Shown here: in pieces, positions 9,653-17,482 of the stretch
Layout: each line of letters begins with the position of its first letter
Position numbering within the stretch: position 1 is the first letter of the stretch
Source of the DNA: CG2-30-68-42 sp037440385
GTDB taxonomy: Bacteria; Pseudomonadota; Gammaproteobacteria; Burkholderiales; Rhodocyclaceae
Direction: 5' to 3'
Assembly (NCBI GenBank): GCA_037440385.1
Contig: JBBIUI010000049.1
Span: forward strand, 1 to 17,482
Length of the DNA stretch: 17,482 bases
The notes under the pieces: model-generated
What the model saw: the letters and a program-made list of their open reading frames with translations, nothing else
Told to the model about the DNA's origin: nothing
Databases searched by the model: none
Program-made: the position numbers and the translations under genes

Positions 9653-10468
9653 TCAGGATCCCTTCGCGGGCCGCTCGGCCGCTGCGCGCCGGCGTGGCGG
9701 CCACGCGTAGTCGATCGTCAGCGGAGCGTGGTCGCTGAAGCGGCGCGCCGTGTAGATTTCGGCACGGCGCGCGGTGCCTGCCAGACCGGCGGTGGCGATC
9801 TGGTAATCGATGCGCCAGCCGACGTTCCTGGCCCATGCCTGGCCGCGGTTGGACCACCAGGTGTATTGCCCCGGCCGCCCGTCGAGGCGCCGGAACACAT
9901 CGACCCAGCCGAGTTCGTCGAACGCGCGGCCGATCCACGCGCGCTCCTCGGGCAGGAAACCCGAATTTTTCTGGTTCGCGCGCCAGTTCTTCAGGTCGAT
10001 CTCGCGATGCGCGATGTTCCAGTCGCCGCACAGCAGGTGCTCGCGTCCGTCGCGCGCCATTTCGGCCAGGCGCGGCGCGAACGAGGCCATGAAGCGGAAC
10101 TTGGCCTGCTGGCGCTGCGCAGAGCTCGATCCCGACGGCAGGTACAGCGACACCACCGACAGCCGCCCGAAGTCGGCGCGCAGGAAGCGGCCCTCGCGGT
10201 CGAACTCCGGGACGCCGATACCCTCGACGACCCGCGCGGGGCTGCGCCGCGAATAGATCGCCACGCCGCTGTAGCCCTTCTTTTCGGCGAAGTGGAAGCA
10301 GCCGGTGTATCCGTGCGGCGCGAGCATGGGCTGCGCGAGGTCCGCCGCCTGCGCCTTCAATTCCTGCACGCAGACGATGTCGGCGCGGCTCGCCGCGAGC
10401 CAATCGAGGAACCCCTTGGCAGACGCCGAGCGGATGCCGTTGAGGTTCAGGGTGACTACGCGTAACAT
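9653..10468 (-). CDS. xth: Exonuclease III-family endonuclease, Crc-like
   Basis: This is a metal-dependent DNA repair nuclease of the EEP superfamily (AP endonuclease, 3'-5' exonuclease, 3'-phosphatase), 271 aa, of normal length. The active site is complete: Asn10 (NLNG), Glu36 (QELK), Tyr109 (LYLPSG), Asp149/Asn151/His154 (GDWNIAH), Asp221 (WRIDYQ) and Asp246/His247 (FSDHAP). These match E. coli ExoIII Asn7, Glu34, Tyr109, Asp151/Asn153, Asp229 and Asp258/His259. Several segments (GFLPEERAW, LKNWR, QYTWW, WRIDYQ) resemble Pseudomonas Crc, the catabolite-repression RNA-binding relative that lost catalysis and also lies beside pyrE. Catalytic residues favour a working nuclease. The ATG at 10468 follows GGAG with 9-nt spacing. 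It diverges from pyrE with only 40 bp between starts. Confidence 0.93.
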   Translation of the reverse strand: MLRVVTLNLNGIRSASAKGFLDWLAASRADIVCVQELKAQAADLAQPMLAPHGYTGCFHFAEKKGYSGVAIYSRRSPARVVEGIGVPEFDREGRFLRADFGRLSVVSLYLPSGSSSAQRQQAKFRFMASFAPRLAEMARDGREHLLCGDWNIAHREIDLKNWRANQKNSGFLPEERAWIGRAFDELGWVDVFRRLDGRPGQYTWWSNRGQAWARNVGWRIDYQIATAGLAGTARRAEIYTARRFSDHAPLTIDYAWPPRRRAAAERPAKGS

Positions 10469-10508
10469 CGATCGGAGCTCCACCCCTCGAACGAAAACGC
10501 GCAAAGCG

Positions 10509-11153
10509 ATGGATTGTAGCCGGGACTTCATCGACTTCGCCGTCCGGCGCGGCGTGCTGCGCTTCGGCGAATTCAGGACCAAGGCGGGACGGATCTCCCC
10601 GTATTTCTTCGATGCCGGCCTGTTCGACGACGGCGCTTCTCTCGGCCGGCTCTCGGAGTTCTATGCACGGACGATCTTCGCATCGGGCATCGCGTTCGAC
10701 ATGCTGTTCGGGCCGGCCTACAAGGGCATCGCGCTCGCGGCCGCAACCGCGATCGCGCTGGCCGCGCGCGGGCGCAACGTGCCGTTGTGCTTCAACCGCA
10801 AGGAAGTGAAGGATCACGGCGAGCGCGGCGCGCTGATCGGGGCGAACCCGCGCGGGCGGGTGCTGATCATCGACGATGTGATCTCGGCGGGCACCTCCGT
10901 GCGCGAATCGGTCGAGCTGATCCGGCACGCGGGCGCGCAGCCGTGCGGAGTCGTCATCGCGCTCGATCGCATGGAACGCGGCCAGGGCGAGCGCTCCGCC
11001 GCCCAGGAAGTCCGGTCGCTGTTCGGCATTCCTGTGGCATCCGTCGCCGGTCTCACCGATCTGCTCGCCTATCTCGCGGAACGCCCAGAGTTCGCGTCGC
11101 AGCTCGAAGCGATCCGCGTCTATCGCGACCGCTATGGCATCGATGCGGCCTAG
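10509..11153 (+). CDS. pyrE: Orotate phosphoribosyltransferase
   Basis: This enzyme converts orotate and PRPP to orotidine monophosphate in pyrimidine synthesis; it acts in the cytoplasm as a dimer. It is 214 aa, against 213 in E. coli. The PRPP-binding motif VLIIDDVISAGTS lies at 118-130 with Asp122/Asp123. The catalytic loop FNRKEVKDHGE is at 95-105 (Arg97, Lys98, Lys101, His103). FRTKAGRISPYFFDAG near the N-terminus holds the Lys26 region, and FGPAYKGI is at 67-74. The ATG at 10509 is chosen because the family protein begins just there; no strong ribosome site is seen. It diverges from the nuclease gene, a pairing also known for pyrE and crc in pseudomonads. Its last 11 bases overlap the start of the next gene, which suggests cotranscription. 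Confidence 0.96.
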   Translation: MDCSRDFIDFAVRRGVLRFGEFRTKAGRISPYFFDAGLFDDGASLGRLSEFYARTIFASGIAFDMLFGPAYKGIALAAATAIALAARGRNVPLCFNRKEVKDHGERGALIGANPRGRVLIIDDVISAGTSVRESVELIRHAGAQPCGVVIALDRMERGQGERSAAQEVRSLFGIPVASVAGLTDLLAYLAERPEFASQLEAIRVYRDRYGIDAA

Positions 11154-11778
11154 CAGCGCGCTGCTCGTCGCGATCGCGTGGCTCGGCGCGGCCCATGCCG
11201 AGAGCCCGGGACGCCAGACCTATTGCTGCACGGACGAACGCGGCCAGCGCATCTGCGGCGACATCCTGCCGTTCGCGTGCTACAACCGCGGCTACTCGAT
11301 CATCAACGAGCGCGGCGTCACCGTGCGCCGGGTCGATCCACCGCTCACCGACGAGCAGCGTGCCCGGAAGCAGGCCGAGGACAAGCGCGCCGCCGAGCAA
11401 CGGCACATCCGGCTCGAACAGGAGCGGCGCGACCGCGCGCTGCTCGATGCGTATGCGAGTGCGGATGAAATCGACGCGCTGCGCACCCGGGTGCTCCGGG
11501 ACCTGCAGGCCGACATCGATCGCGAAACGGCGCAACGGGCCGAGGCCCTGCGGATGAAGAAGACGCTGGACCAGGAAATGGAGTTCTACCGCAAGAATCC
11601 GGCTCCGAAGGAGCTGGTGGATGCCGTCTCGGCGAACGCGGCGACGCTGCGCGCGCACGCGGCCGTCATCGAATCGAAGCGCAAGGAGATGGACGCGGTG
11701 CGCCTAAGATATGACGAGGACAAGCGCCGCTATCTCGAGCTCGACCGGCGCCGCCAGGACGCTGCCAGGACGCGCTAG
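11143..11778 (+). CDS. Secreted coiled-coil protein of unknown function
   Basis: I do not recognise a named family. The 211-aa product starts with a clear signal peptide (basic MRPSS, hydrophobic ALLVAIAWLGA, cleavage after AHA near residue 19), so it is probably periplasmic. Residues 24-65 form a small Cys-rich domain (Cys28, Cys29, Cys38, Cys46) with the pattern Y..D..G......D, reminiscent of DUF4124-type domains. Residues 69-205 are highly charged Arg/Lys/Glu/Ala heptad-like sequence predicted by eye to be a long coiled coil. The ATG at 11143 is chosen for the signal peptide; an ATG three codons upstream is in frame. It overlaps pyrE by 11 bp, so translation may be coupled, yet nothing in it suggests pyrimidine metabolism. 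Confidence 0.8.
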   Translation: MRPSSALLVAIAWLGAAHAESPGRQTYCCTDERGQRICGDILPFACYNRGYSIINERGVTVRRVDPPLTDEQRARKQAEDKRAAEQRHIRLEQERRDRALLDAYASADEIDALRTRVLRDLQADIDRETAQRAEALRMKKTLDQEMEFYRKNPAPKELVDAVSANAATLRAHAAVIESKRKEMDAVRLRYDEDKRRYLELDRRRQDAARTR

Positions 11779-11804
11779 CGGGGCGGCGCGCCGGTCGCGG
11801 ACGG

Positions 11805-12281
11805 TCAGTGCTTCGTCGGCGTGCCGCGGCCGATGAAGGACACCGGAAATTCGGTCTGCGGCGCCGCCGCCCTGGCGGGGCCGCCGCGGTAATCGGGCAT
11901 GCGCGGCGCCGCCATGCCCGATGCCTGCACCAGCTTCTGGATCAGCACCTGCACCGGGTCGGTGAACCAGTCCCGCTCGCAGCGCGTGGGCAGGAACTTC
12001 AGTTCGCGAACCTTGTCGGGGATCTCGGCGCTCGAGAATTTCTCGTTGGCCGCGTAGGCGCCCGAAAAGAACGGTCCGGCGACGAAGCGCAGCAGGTAGC
12101 CACCATGGCCGTCGTGGTCGAGCACGAAGACCCGCGCACCGGCGGCCGCTTCCTGATCGTCCTCGAATACCGGGATGACGGCGAAGGCCGCGGACTGGCT
12201 GGCGAGGACATGCGCGACGGCTTCGTCGAAGGACATGCGCGCCGGGCCGGCGCTCGACGGTTCGTCAGTCGTGTCGGGCAT
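11805..12281 (-). CDS. Conserved-looking hypothetical protein after pccA
   Basis: The family is not recognised. The 158-aa product has no signal peptide or membrane segment. A compact domain seems to span about 16-122 (MSFDEAVAHVLASQSAAFAVIPVF, then VFVLDHDGHGGYLLRFV, EIPDKVRELKFLPTRCERDWFTDPVQVLIQKLVQ). A Pro/Ala/Arg-rich tail follows. The start at 12281 has GGGA about 8 nt upstream; an ATG at 12329 would add 16 low-complexity residues with no ribosome site. The gene begins 87 bp after the pccA stop on the same strand, so it could be the last gene of the meaB-pccB-pccA unit. A palindrome CGCGCCGGCGCG (12332-12343) lies between but lacks a U-tract. It is convergent with the pyrE unit, 26 bp apart. 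Confidence 0.7.
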   Translation of the reverse strand: MPDTTDEPSSAGPARMSFDEAVAHVLASQSAAFAVIPVFEDDQEAAAGARVFVLDHDGHGGYLLRFVAGPFFSGAYAANEKFSSAEIPDKVRELKFLPTRCERDWFTDPVQVLIQKLVQASGMAAPRMPDYRGGPARAAAPQTEFPVSFIGRGTPTKH

Positions 12282-12368
12282 CGAGGGCGTCCCGCTGTGC
12301 GCGCGTCGGCATGGCCGCGAAAGTAACATCGCGCGCCGGCGCGTGGGAATACGCCAAAAGGGTTAGCT

Positions 12369-14357
12369 TCACGCGAAGCGAAGGATGGGCTGGTCGACCG
12401 CTAGGCTTTCGCCTTGCGCGGCAAGCACCTCGGCCACGGTGCAGTCCCGATCGGCCTTCAGGACGTTCTCCATCTTCATCGCTTCGATCACCGCCAGCCT
12501 GTCGCCGGCCTTGACCTGCTGGCCGGGCCTGACCGCGATGTCGGCGAGCAGGCCCGGCATCGGCGAGAGCAGCAGCTTCGACAGGTCGGGCCGCGGCTTG
12601 TCGGGCATCAGCGACAGCAGGTACGCGGCGCGCGCCGTCATCACCATCATGTCCGCCCGTACGCCGCGGTGCGACACGCGGTACTTGAGGCCGAGCCGCT
12701 CCACCTGGAGGCACACCGGCTCGCCGTCCCAGGTGCCACGGAACAGCACTTCGCCCAGCCGCCAGCGCGACTTCAGTTCGCGGGTCCGTCCCTCGTGGGT
12801 GACGGCGTAGCCATCGTCGATCGGAACGAGGCGGATCGCAAACTCCCGTGCGTCGATCAGCACGACCCAGTCGGCGCCGACCTTGCGTTCGTGGCCGGGC
12901 AACTGCCCGCTGGTGCGCACGGCGCGATCGATGTAGCGGCGGCGCGCAAACGCGGCCACCGAGGCGAGCAGCAGCGCGTCGGCGTGAACGAGGCTCGCCG
13001 AGCCGAAACCGGAGGGATACTCCGCGGCGATGAATCCCGTGTCGAAGTCGCCCGACCGAAAGCGCGGATGCTGCATCAGCGCCGCCTGGAACGGGAGGTT
13101 CGACGCGACCCCGCGAATGACGAACGAATCGAGCGCGTCGCGCATCCGCGCGATGGCCTGCTCGCGTGTCGCGCCGTGGGCGATCAGCTTGGCGATCATC
13201 GGGTCGTAGTACATCGAGATCTCGCCGCCCTCGAACACGCCCGCGTCGACCCGCAGCACGCCGTCGATTTCCTCCGGCGGGGCGTAGCGCGTGAGCCGTC
13301 CCGTCGAGGGCAGGAAGTTGCGCAGCGGATCCTCGGCATTGATGCGGCATTCGATCGCCCAGCCGTCGAGCGCGATGTCTTCTTGCGCGAAGGGAAGTTT
13401 TTCGCCTGCCGCGACGCGGATCATCAGCTCGACCAGGTCGAGCCCGGTGATCATCTCCGTGACCGGATGCTCGACCTGCAACCGGGTGTTCATCTCGAGG
13501 AAGTAGAAGCTGCGATCGCGGCCGACGACGAACTCCACGGTGCCCGCGCTCTGGTAGCCCACGGCCTTCGCCAGCGCCACGGCCTGGGCTCCCATCGCGC
13601 GGCGCATCGCCTCGTCGACGAAGGGCGAGGGCGCCTCCTCGAGCACCTTCTGGTGGCGGCGCTGGATCGAGCACTCGCGTTCCCACAGGTAAAGCACGTT
13701 GCCGTGCGCGTCGCCGATCACCTGGATCTCGATGTGGCGCGGCTGCTCGATGAATTTCTCGATGAACACGCGCTCGTCGCCGAACGCGTTGCGCGCCTCG
13801 TTGCGGCACGATTCCCAGAATTCGCGGCATTGCGCGTCGTCGCGCGCCACGCGCAGGCCCTTGCCGCCGCCGCCGGCCGAAGCCTTGATCATCACCGGAT
13901 AGCCGATTTCCCGCGCGATGGCCACGGCGTGCGCGGCAGACCCGACCGCCTCGTTGTGGCCGGGGATCGTGCTGACGCCCGCCGAGATCGCCAGTTTCTT
14001 CGATGCGATCTTGTCGCCCATCGCCCGCATCGAGTGCGGCTTGGGGCCGATGAAGACGATGCCCTCGCGCTCGATCGCCTCGCAGAATTCGGCGTTCTCC
14101 GACAGGAAGCCGTAGCCGGGGTGCACGGCCTGCGCGCCGGTCAGCTTGCAGGCCTCGAGGATGTTCTCGATGCGCAGGTAGCTCGCGCGCGATGCGGCCG
14201 GCCCGATCGGCACCGCCTCGTCGGCGGCATCGACGTGGCGCGCGAGCTTGTCGGCCTCGGAATACACGGCGACCGTCGCGATGCCCATCTTGCGCGCGCT
14301 GCGGATCACCCGGCAGGCGATCTCCGCGCGGTTGGCGATCAGGATCTTGTCGAACAT
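12369..14357 (-). CDS. pccA: Propionyl-CoA carboxylase alpha subunit (biotin carboxylase plus biotin carrier)
   Basis: This subunit carboxylates its own biotin with ATP and bicarbonate; PccB then moves the carboxyl to propionyl-CoA, giving methylmalonyl-CoA. It is 662 aa. The biotin carboxylase domain fills about 1-447, with the N-terminal MFDKILIANRAEIA, the ATP-grasp glycine loop AGGGGKGLRV (161-170), and FLEMNTRLQVEHPVTE (287-301). A BT-type linker region follows to about 590. The C-terminal carrier domain has biotinylated Lys628 in EAMKMEN. A BT domain and the pccB partner favour propionyl-CoA; acetyl-CoA or methylcrotonyl-CoA carboxylase alpha chains share the layout. The ATG at 14357 is fixed by the conserved N-terminus, with AAAGG about 10 nt upstream. 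It lies 91 bp after pccB. Confidence 0.95.
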   Translation of the reverse strand: MFDKILIANRAEIACRVIRSARKMGIATVAVYSEADKLARHVDAADEAVPIGPAASRASYLRIENILEACKLTGAQAVHPGYGFLSENAEFCEAIEREGIVFIGPKPHSMRAMGDKIASKKLAISAGVSTIPGHNEAVGSAAHAVAIAREIGYPVMIKASAGGGGKGLRVARDDAQCREFWESCRNEARNAFGDERVFIEKFIEQPRHIEIQVIGDAHGNVLYLWERECSIQRRHQKVLEEAPSPFVDEAMRRAMGAQAVALAKAVGYQSAGTVEFVVGRDRSFYFLEMNTRLQVEHPVTEMITGLDLVELMIRVAAGEKLPFAQEDIALDGWAIECRINAEDPLRNFLPSTGRLTRYAPPEEIDGVLRVDAGVFEGGEISMYYDPMIAKLIAHGATREQAIARMRDALDSFVIRGVASNLPFQAALMQHPRFRSGDFDTGFIAAEYPSGFGSASLVHADALLLASVAAFARRRYIDRAVRTSGQLPGHERKVGADWVVLIDAREFAIRLVPIDDGYAVTHEGRTRELKSRWRLGEVLFRGTWDGEPVCLQVERLGLKYRVSHRGVRADMMVMTARAAYLLSLMPDKPRPDLSKLLLSPMPGLLADIAVRPGQQVKAGDRLAVIEAMKMENVLKADRDCTVAEVLAAQGESLAVDQPILRFA

Positions 14358-14400
14358 GGAAGGGGAACCTTTCGCGATACGGACACGGGGGCTTCGAGAC

Positions 14401-14440
14401 GACCCCGCACGCGCCCGTGCGGCGGGCTGCATGCGGGGTC
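14401..14440 (-). other. Long hairpin in the pccB-pccA intercistronic region
   Basis: Nine bases at 14401-14409 (GACCCCGCA) are exactly complementary to 14432-14440. Inside, 14413-14417 pairs with 14423-14427 (5 bp, 5-nt loop), giving a two-segment stem. An alternative small stem (14407-14411 with 14416-14420) competes. No U-tract follows on the transcribed strand, so it is not a simple terminator. It could stabilise mRNA or set the pccB:pccA ratio, by inference. Confidence 0.5.
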
Positions 14441-14448
14441 GATGGCCG

Positions 14449-15981
<1,533 letters not shown>

Positions 15982-16038
15982 GGGATTTCGCGCTCCGTCA
16001 GTGGTGAAGGTCGAAGGGCGGCGATGCCGTCACCGCCT

Positions 16039-17043
16039 TCACGCCTCGCCGGCTTCCAAGTATCCCAGCAATCGGTGCGCCGCCGCGCCCGGCGTGATGC
16101 TGCCGGAGGCCACCTCGCGGCTCACCGCTGCCAGCTGCTGCTTCACCGCGCGATGATGCAGGAAGCGGCTGCGCAGTTCGGCATCGATCAGGCTCCACAT
16201 CCAGTCGACGGCCTGGTGCGTGCGGCGCCGTTCCAGCTCGCCGGACCCGGTCATCGCGACGCGGTGCCGTTCGATCGCGTCCCAGCATGCGTCGATGCCC
16301 CGGCCGTGCGCCGCACTCACCGTGAGCACCTGCGGCCGCCGGTTCGGCGAGGGCCCCCGCAGCAGCGACAGCGCGCCTGCGAACTGGCGCCTCGCGGATT
16401 CGGCCGCGAGCGGATCGAGGTCGGCCTTGTTGATGACGACCACATCCGAGCGTTCGACGATCCCCTTCTTCATCGCCTGCAGGTCGTCGCCGGCGTTGGG
16501 CAACTGCACGAGCACGAAGACATCGACCATCCCCGCCACCGTCGTCTCCGACTGGCCGACGCCCACCGTCTCGACGAGGATCACGTCGAAGCCCGCGGCC
16601 TCGCACGCGAGCATCGCCTCGCGCGTCTTTTCCGCCACGCCGCCCAGCGAGCCGCCGGAAGGCGAGGGACGGATGAAGGCCTCCGGCCGCGTCGACAGCT
16701 TCTCCATGCGCGTCTTGTCGCCGAGGATGGAGCCGCCGGACAGCGTGCTCGAAGGATCGACCGCCAGCACCGCCACCCGATGCCCGCGCCCGATCAGGTG
16801 CAGCCCGAGCGCCTCGATGAAGGTCGACTTGCCCGAACCCGGCGAGCCGGAGATGCCGACGCGGACGGCTTTGCCGGTATGCGGCAGCAGCGCGCCCAGT
16901 ACCTGTTGCGCCCGCGCCTGGTGGTCGCGTCGCGTCGACTCGATGAGCGTGATCGCCTTGGCCAGCGCGCGTTTGTTTCCCGCCAGGACGCCTTCGATCA
17001 GTGCGCGGTCGGCCGATTGCACGCGTTCGGGATGGGCAGTCAT
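16039..17043 (-). CDS. meaB: MeaB-type GTPase, methylmalonyl-CoA mutase chaperone
   Basis: This is a G3E-family P-loop GTPase (MeaB/ArgK, human MMAA) that loads and protects the adenosylcobalamin cofactor of methylmalonyl-CoA mutase. It is 334 aa, normal length. Walker A is GSPGSGKST (66-74). DPSSTLSGGSILGDKTRM (96-113) is a family signature, ETVGVGQSE (148-156) is the Walker B/switch II region, and NKAD (195-198) is the guanine-specificity motif. A C-terminal helical dimerisation arm (about 265-334) is present. Older annotations call this family ArgK, an arginine/ornithine transport kinase, which I regard as superseded. The ATG at 17043 gives the family N-terminus; no strong ribosome site is visible. 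It heads the meaB-pccB-pccA unit. The mutase that often precedes it in betaproteobacteria is absent. Confidence 0.95.
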   Translation of the reverse strand: MTAHPERVQSADRALIEGVLAGNKRALAKAITLIESTRRDHQARAQQVLGALLPHTGKAVRVGISGSPGSGKSTFIEALGLHLIGRGHRVAVLAVDPSSTLSGGSILGDKTRMEKLSTRPEAFIRPSPSGGSLGGVAEKTREAMLACEAAGFDVILVETVGVGQSETTVAGMVDVFVLVQLPNAGDDLQAMKKGIVERSDVVVINKADLDPLAAESARRQFAGALSLLRGPSPNRRPQVLTVSAAHGRGIDACWDAIERHRVAMTGSGELERRRTHQAVDWMWSLIDAELRSRFLHHRAVKQQLAAVSREVASGSITPGAAAHRLLGYLEAGEA

Positions 17044-17482
17044 GGGACTCGTGGCATGGAGTCGTCTGCAATCCGGCCGGTCATCGACCCGATCCGGCGA
17101 TCATCGGAGTCGAGTTCCGCGCTCGAGCGGACCGCTGCCGTTCCGCAGGGCTCCCCGGCGATCCGATCCCGGCCTTGCCGTAATTGCTTCGAACGACAGG
17201 CAAGCGCGGAAAACGGATTGAACCCCGATTGTCCATTGGAACGCGAGCGGATTGGGCAGCCGAGGGCGAGCAGGGCTGCGGTTGCGCGACGAGCCGATAA
17301 CCGTGTCTATCGGCGAGGAGCGCGGGCGCAAAGATGCCGCCCGCAGGCCCCAAGCCGCCGCGTAGGGCAAATGCGGTAGGGGTAACTGCCCTCAAACAGC
17401 CTCTGCCCGGTCTAATGGACAATCTGGGTTCAACGAGGCGTACGCGTGTGAACCGTCCGGGCCTCGCGAGCAGCGCGAAGCA
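17044..17482. other. Non-coding region upstream of meaB
   Basis: About 440 bp to the window edge carry no recognisable gene; the open frames here have no family motifs and are not a fragment of a mutase. The part next to meaB (17044-17217) should hold its promoter; no good sigma70 pair is seen. An inverted repeat CTTGCC/GGCAAG lies at 17174-17179/17199-17204. The distal part holds the inverted-repeat element at 17218-17433. Confidence 0.65.
17218..17433. repeat. 216-bp element bounded by a 22-bp inverted repeat (MITE-like or structured RNA)
   Basis: The left end (17218-17239, starting TTGAACCCCGATTGTCCATT) and the right end (17412-17433) are inverted copies matching at 20 of 22 positions. 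One of the two differences would be a G-U pair in plus-strand RNA. Inside are four consecutive small stems: 17256-17261/17274-17279, 17293-17299/17308-17314, 17322-17328/17338-17344 and 17364-17369/17387-17392. The inner stems alone are within what chance allows at this GC; the outer repeat is not. No target-site duplication is evident (ACGGA against CGAGG) and there is no coding capacity. It may be a MITE, a non-autonomous insertion remnant, or a structured transcript. Confidence 0.6.

Noticed and set aside
9653..10468. Calling the pyrE-linked protein Crc
   Set aside because: Crc lacks the catalytic GDWN and related residues; here every catalytic residue of exonuclease III is present.
12332..12343. 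CGCGCCGGCGCG palindrome as a pccA terminator
   Set aside because: It has no loop of its own and no U-tract on the minus strand, and short GC palindromes are common here.
16039..17043. Annotation as ArgK arginine/ornithine transport ATPase
   Set aside because: The G3E GTPase signature and the pccB-pccA neighbours identify the MeaB mutase chaperone.
17081..17422. A 113-codon minus-strand frame over the inverted-repeat element
   Set aside because: It reads through both arms of the inverted repeat, has no recognisable domain and is not a mutase fragment.

Overview
The window is about 17.5 kb of very GC-rich, gene-dense bacterial chromosome. The gene set points to a betaproteobacterium, probably a Burkholderiales- or Rhodocyclales-like lineage. 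The markers are a type II (APH-fold) homoserine kinase, a Crc-like exonuclease III divergent from pyrE, a meaB-pccB-pccA cluster, and long open frames antisense to the real genes, as expected at this GC. This assignment rests on gene content and sequence character only. No rRNA, tRNA, CRISPR array, phage gene or transposase gene was seen.

Layout. (i) 1-4265, minus strand: a GTG-initiated short-chain acyl-CoA synthetase, then E1-alpha, E1-beta and E2 (cut by the window edge) of a pyruvate- or acetoin-type 2-oxoacid dehydrogenase. Every junction is a 4-bp ATGA overlap, so this is one translationally coupled unit making acetyl-CoA. (ii) 4266-4556: a spacer with a probable terminator and overlapping hairpins that cover the synthetase start. 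(iii) 4557-6993, minus strand: homospermidine synthase, preceded by a cation diffusion facilitator. (iv) 7294-9225, plus strand: homoserine kinase and a SAM methyltransferase. (v) 9653-11778: a Crc-like exonuclease III (minus) back to back with pyrE (plus), whose stop overlaps a secreted coiled-coil protein of unknown function. (vi) 11805-17043, minus strand: meaB, pccB and pccA, then a small unknown protein. PccA and PccB carboxylate propionyl-CoA to methylmalonyl-CoA, and MeaB is the GTPase chaperone of the B12-dependent methylmalonyl-CoA mutase. No mutase gene lies in the window. (vii) 17044-17482: non-coding DNA holding a 216-bp element bounded by a 22-bp near-perfect inverted repeat.

Most genes are ordinary carbon-, amino-acid- and nucleotide-metabolism genes. 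I do not see a clear new multi-gene system. The features most worth a second look are the inverted-repeat element at 17218-17433, the ATGA-chained synthetase/dehydrogenase unit with its structured leader, the Crc-like nuclease that keeps its active site, the orphan meaB-pcc operon, and the structured pccB-pccA intercistronic region.
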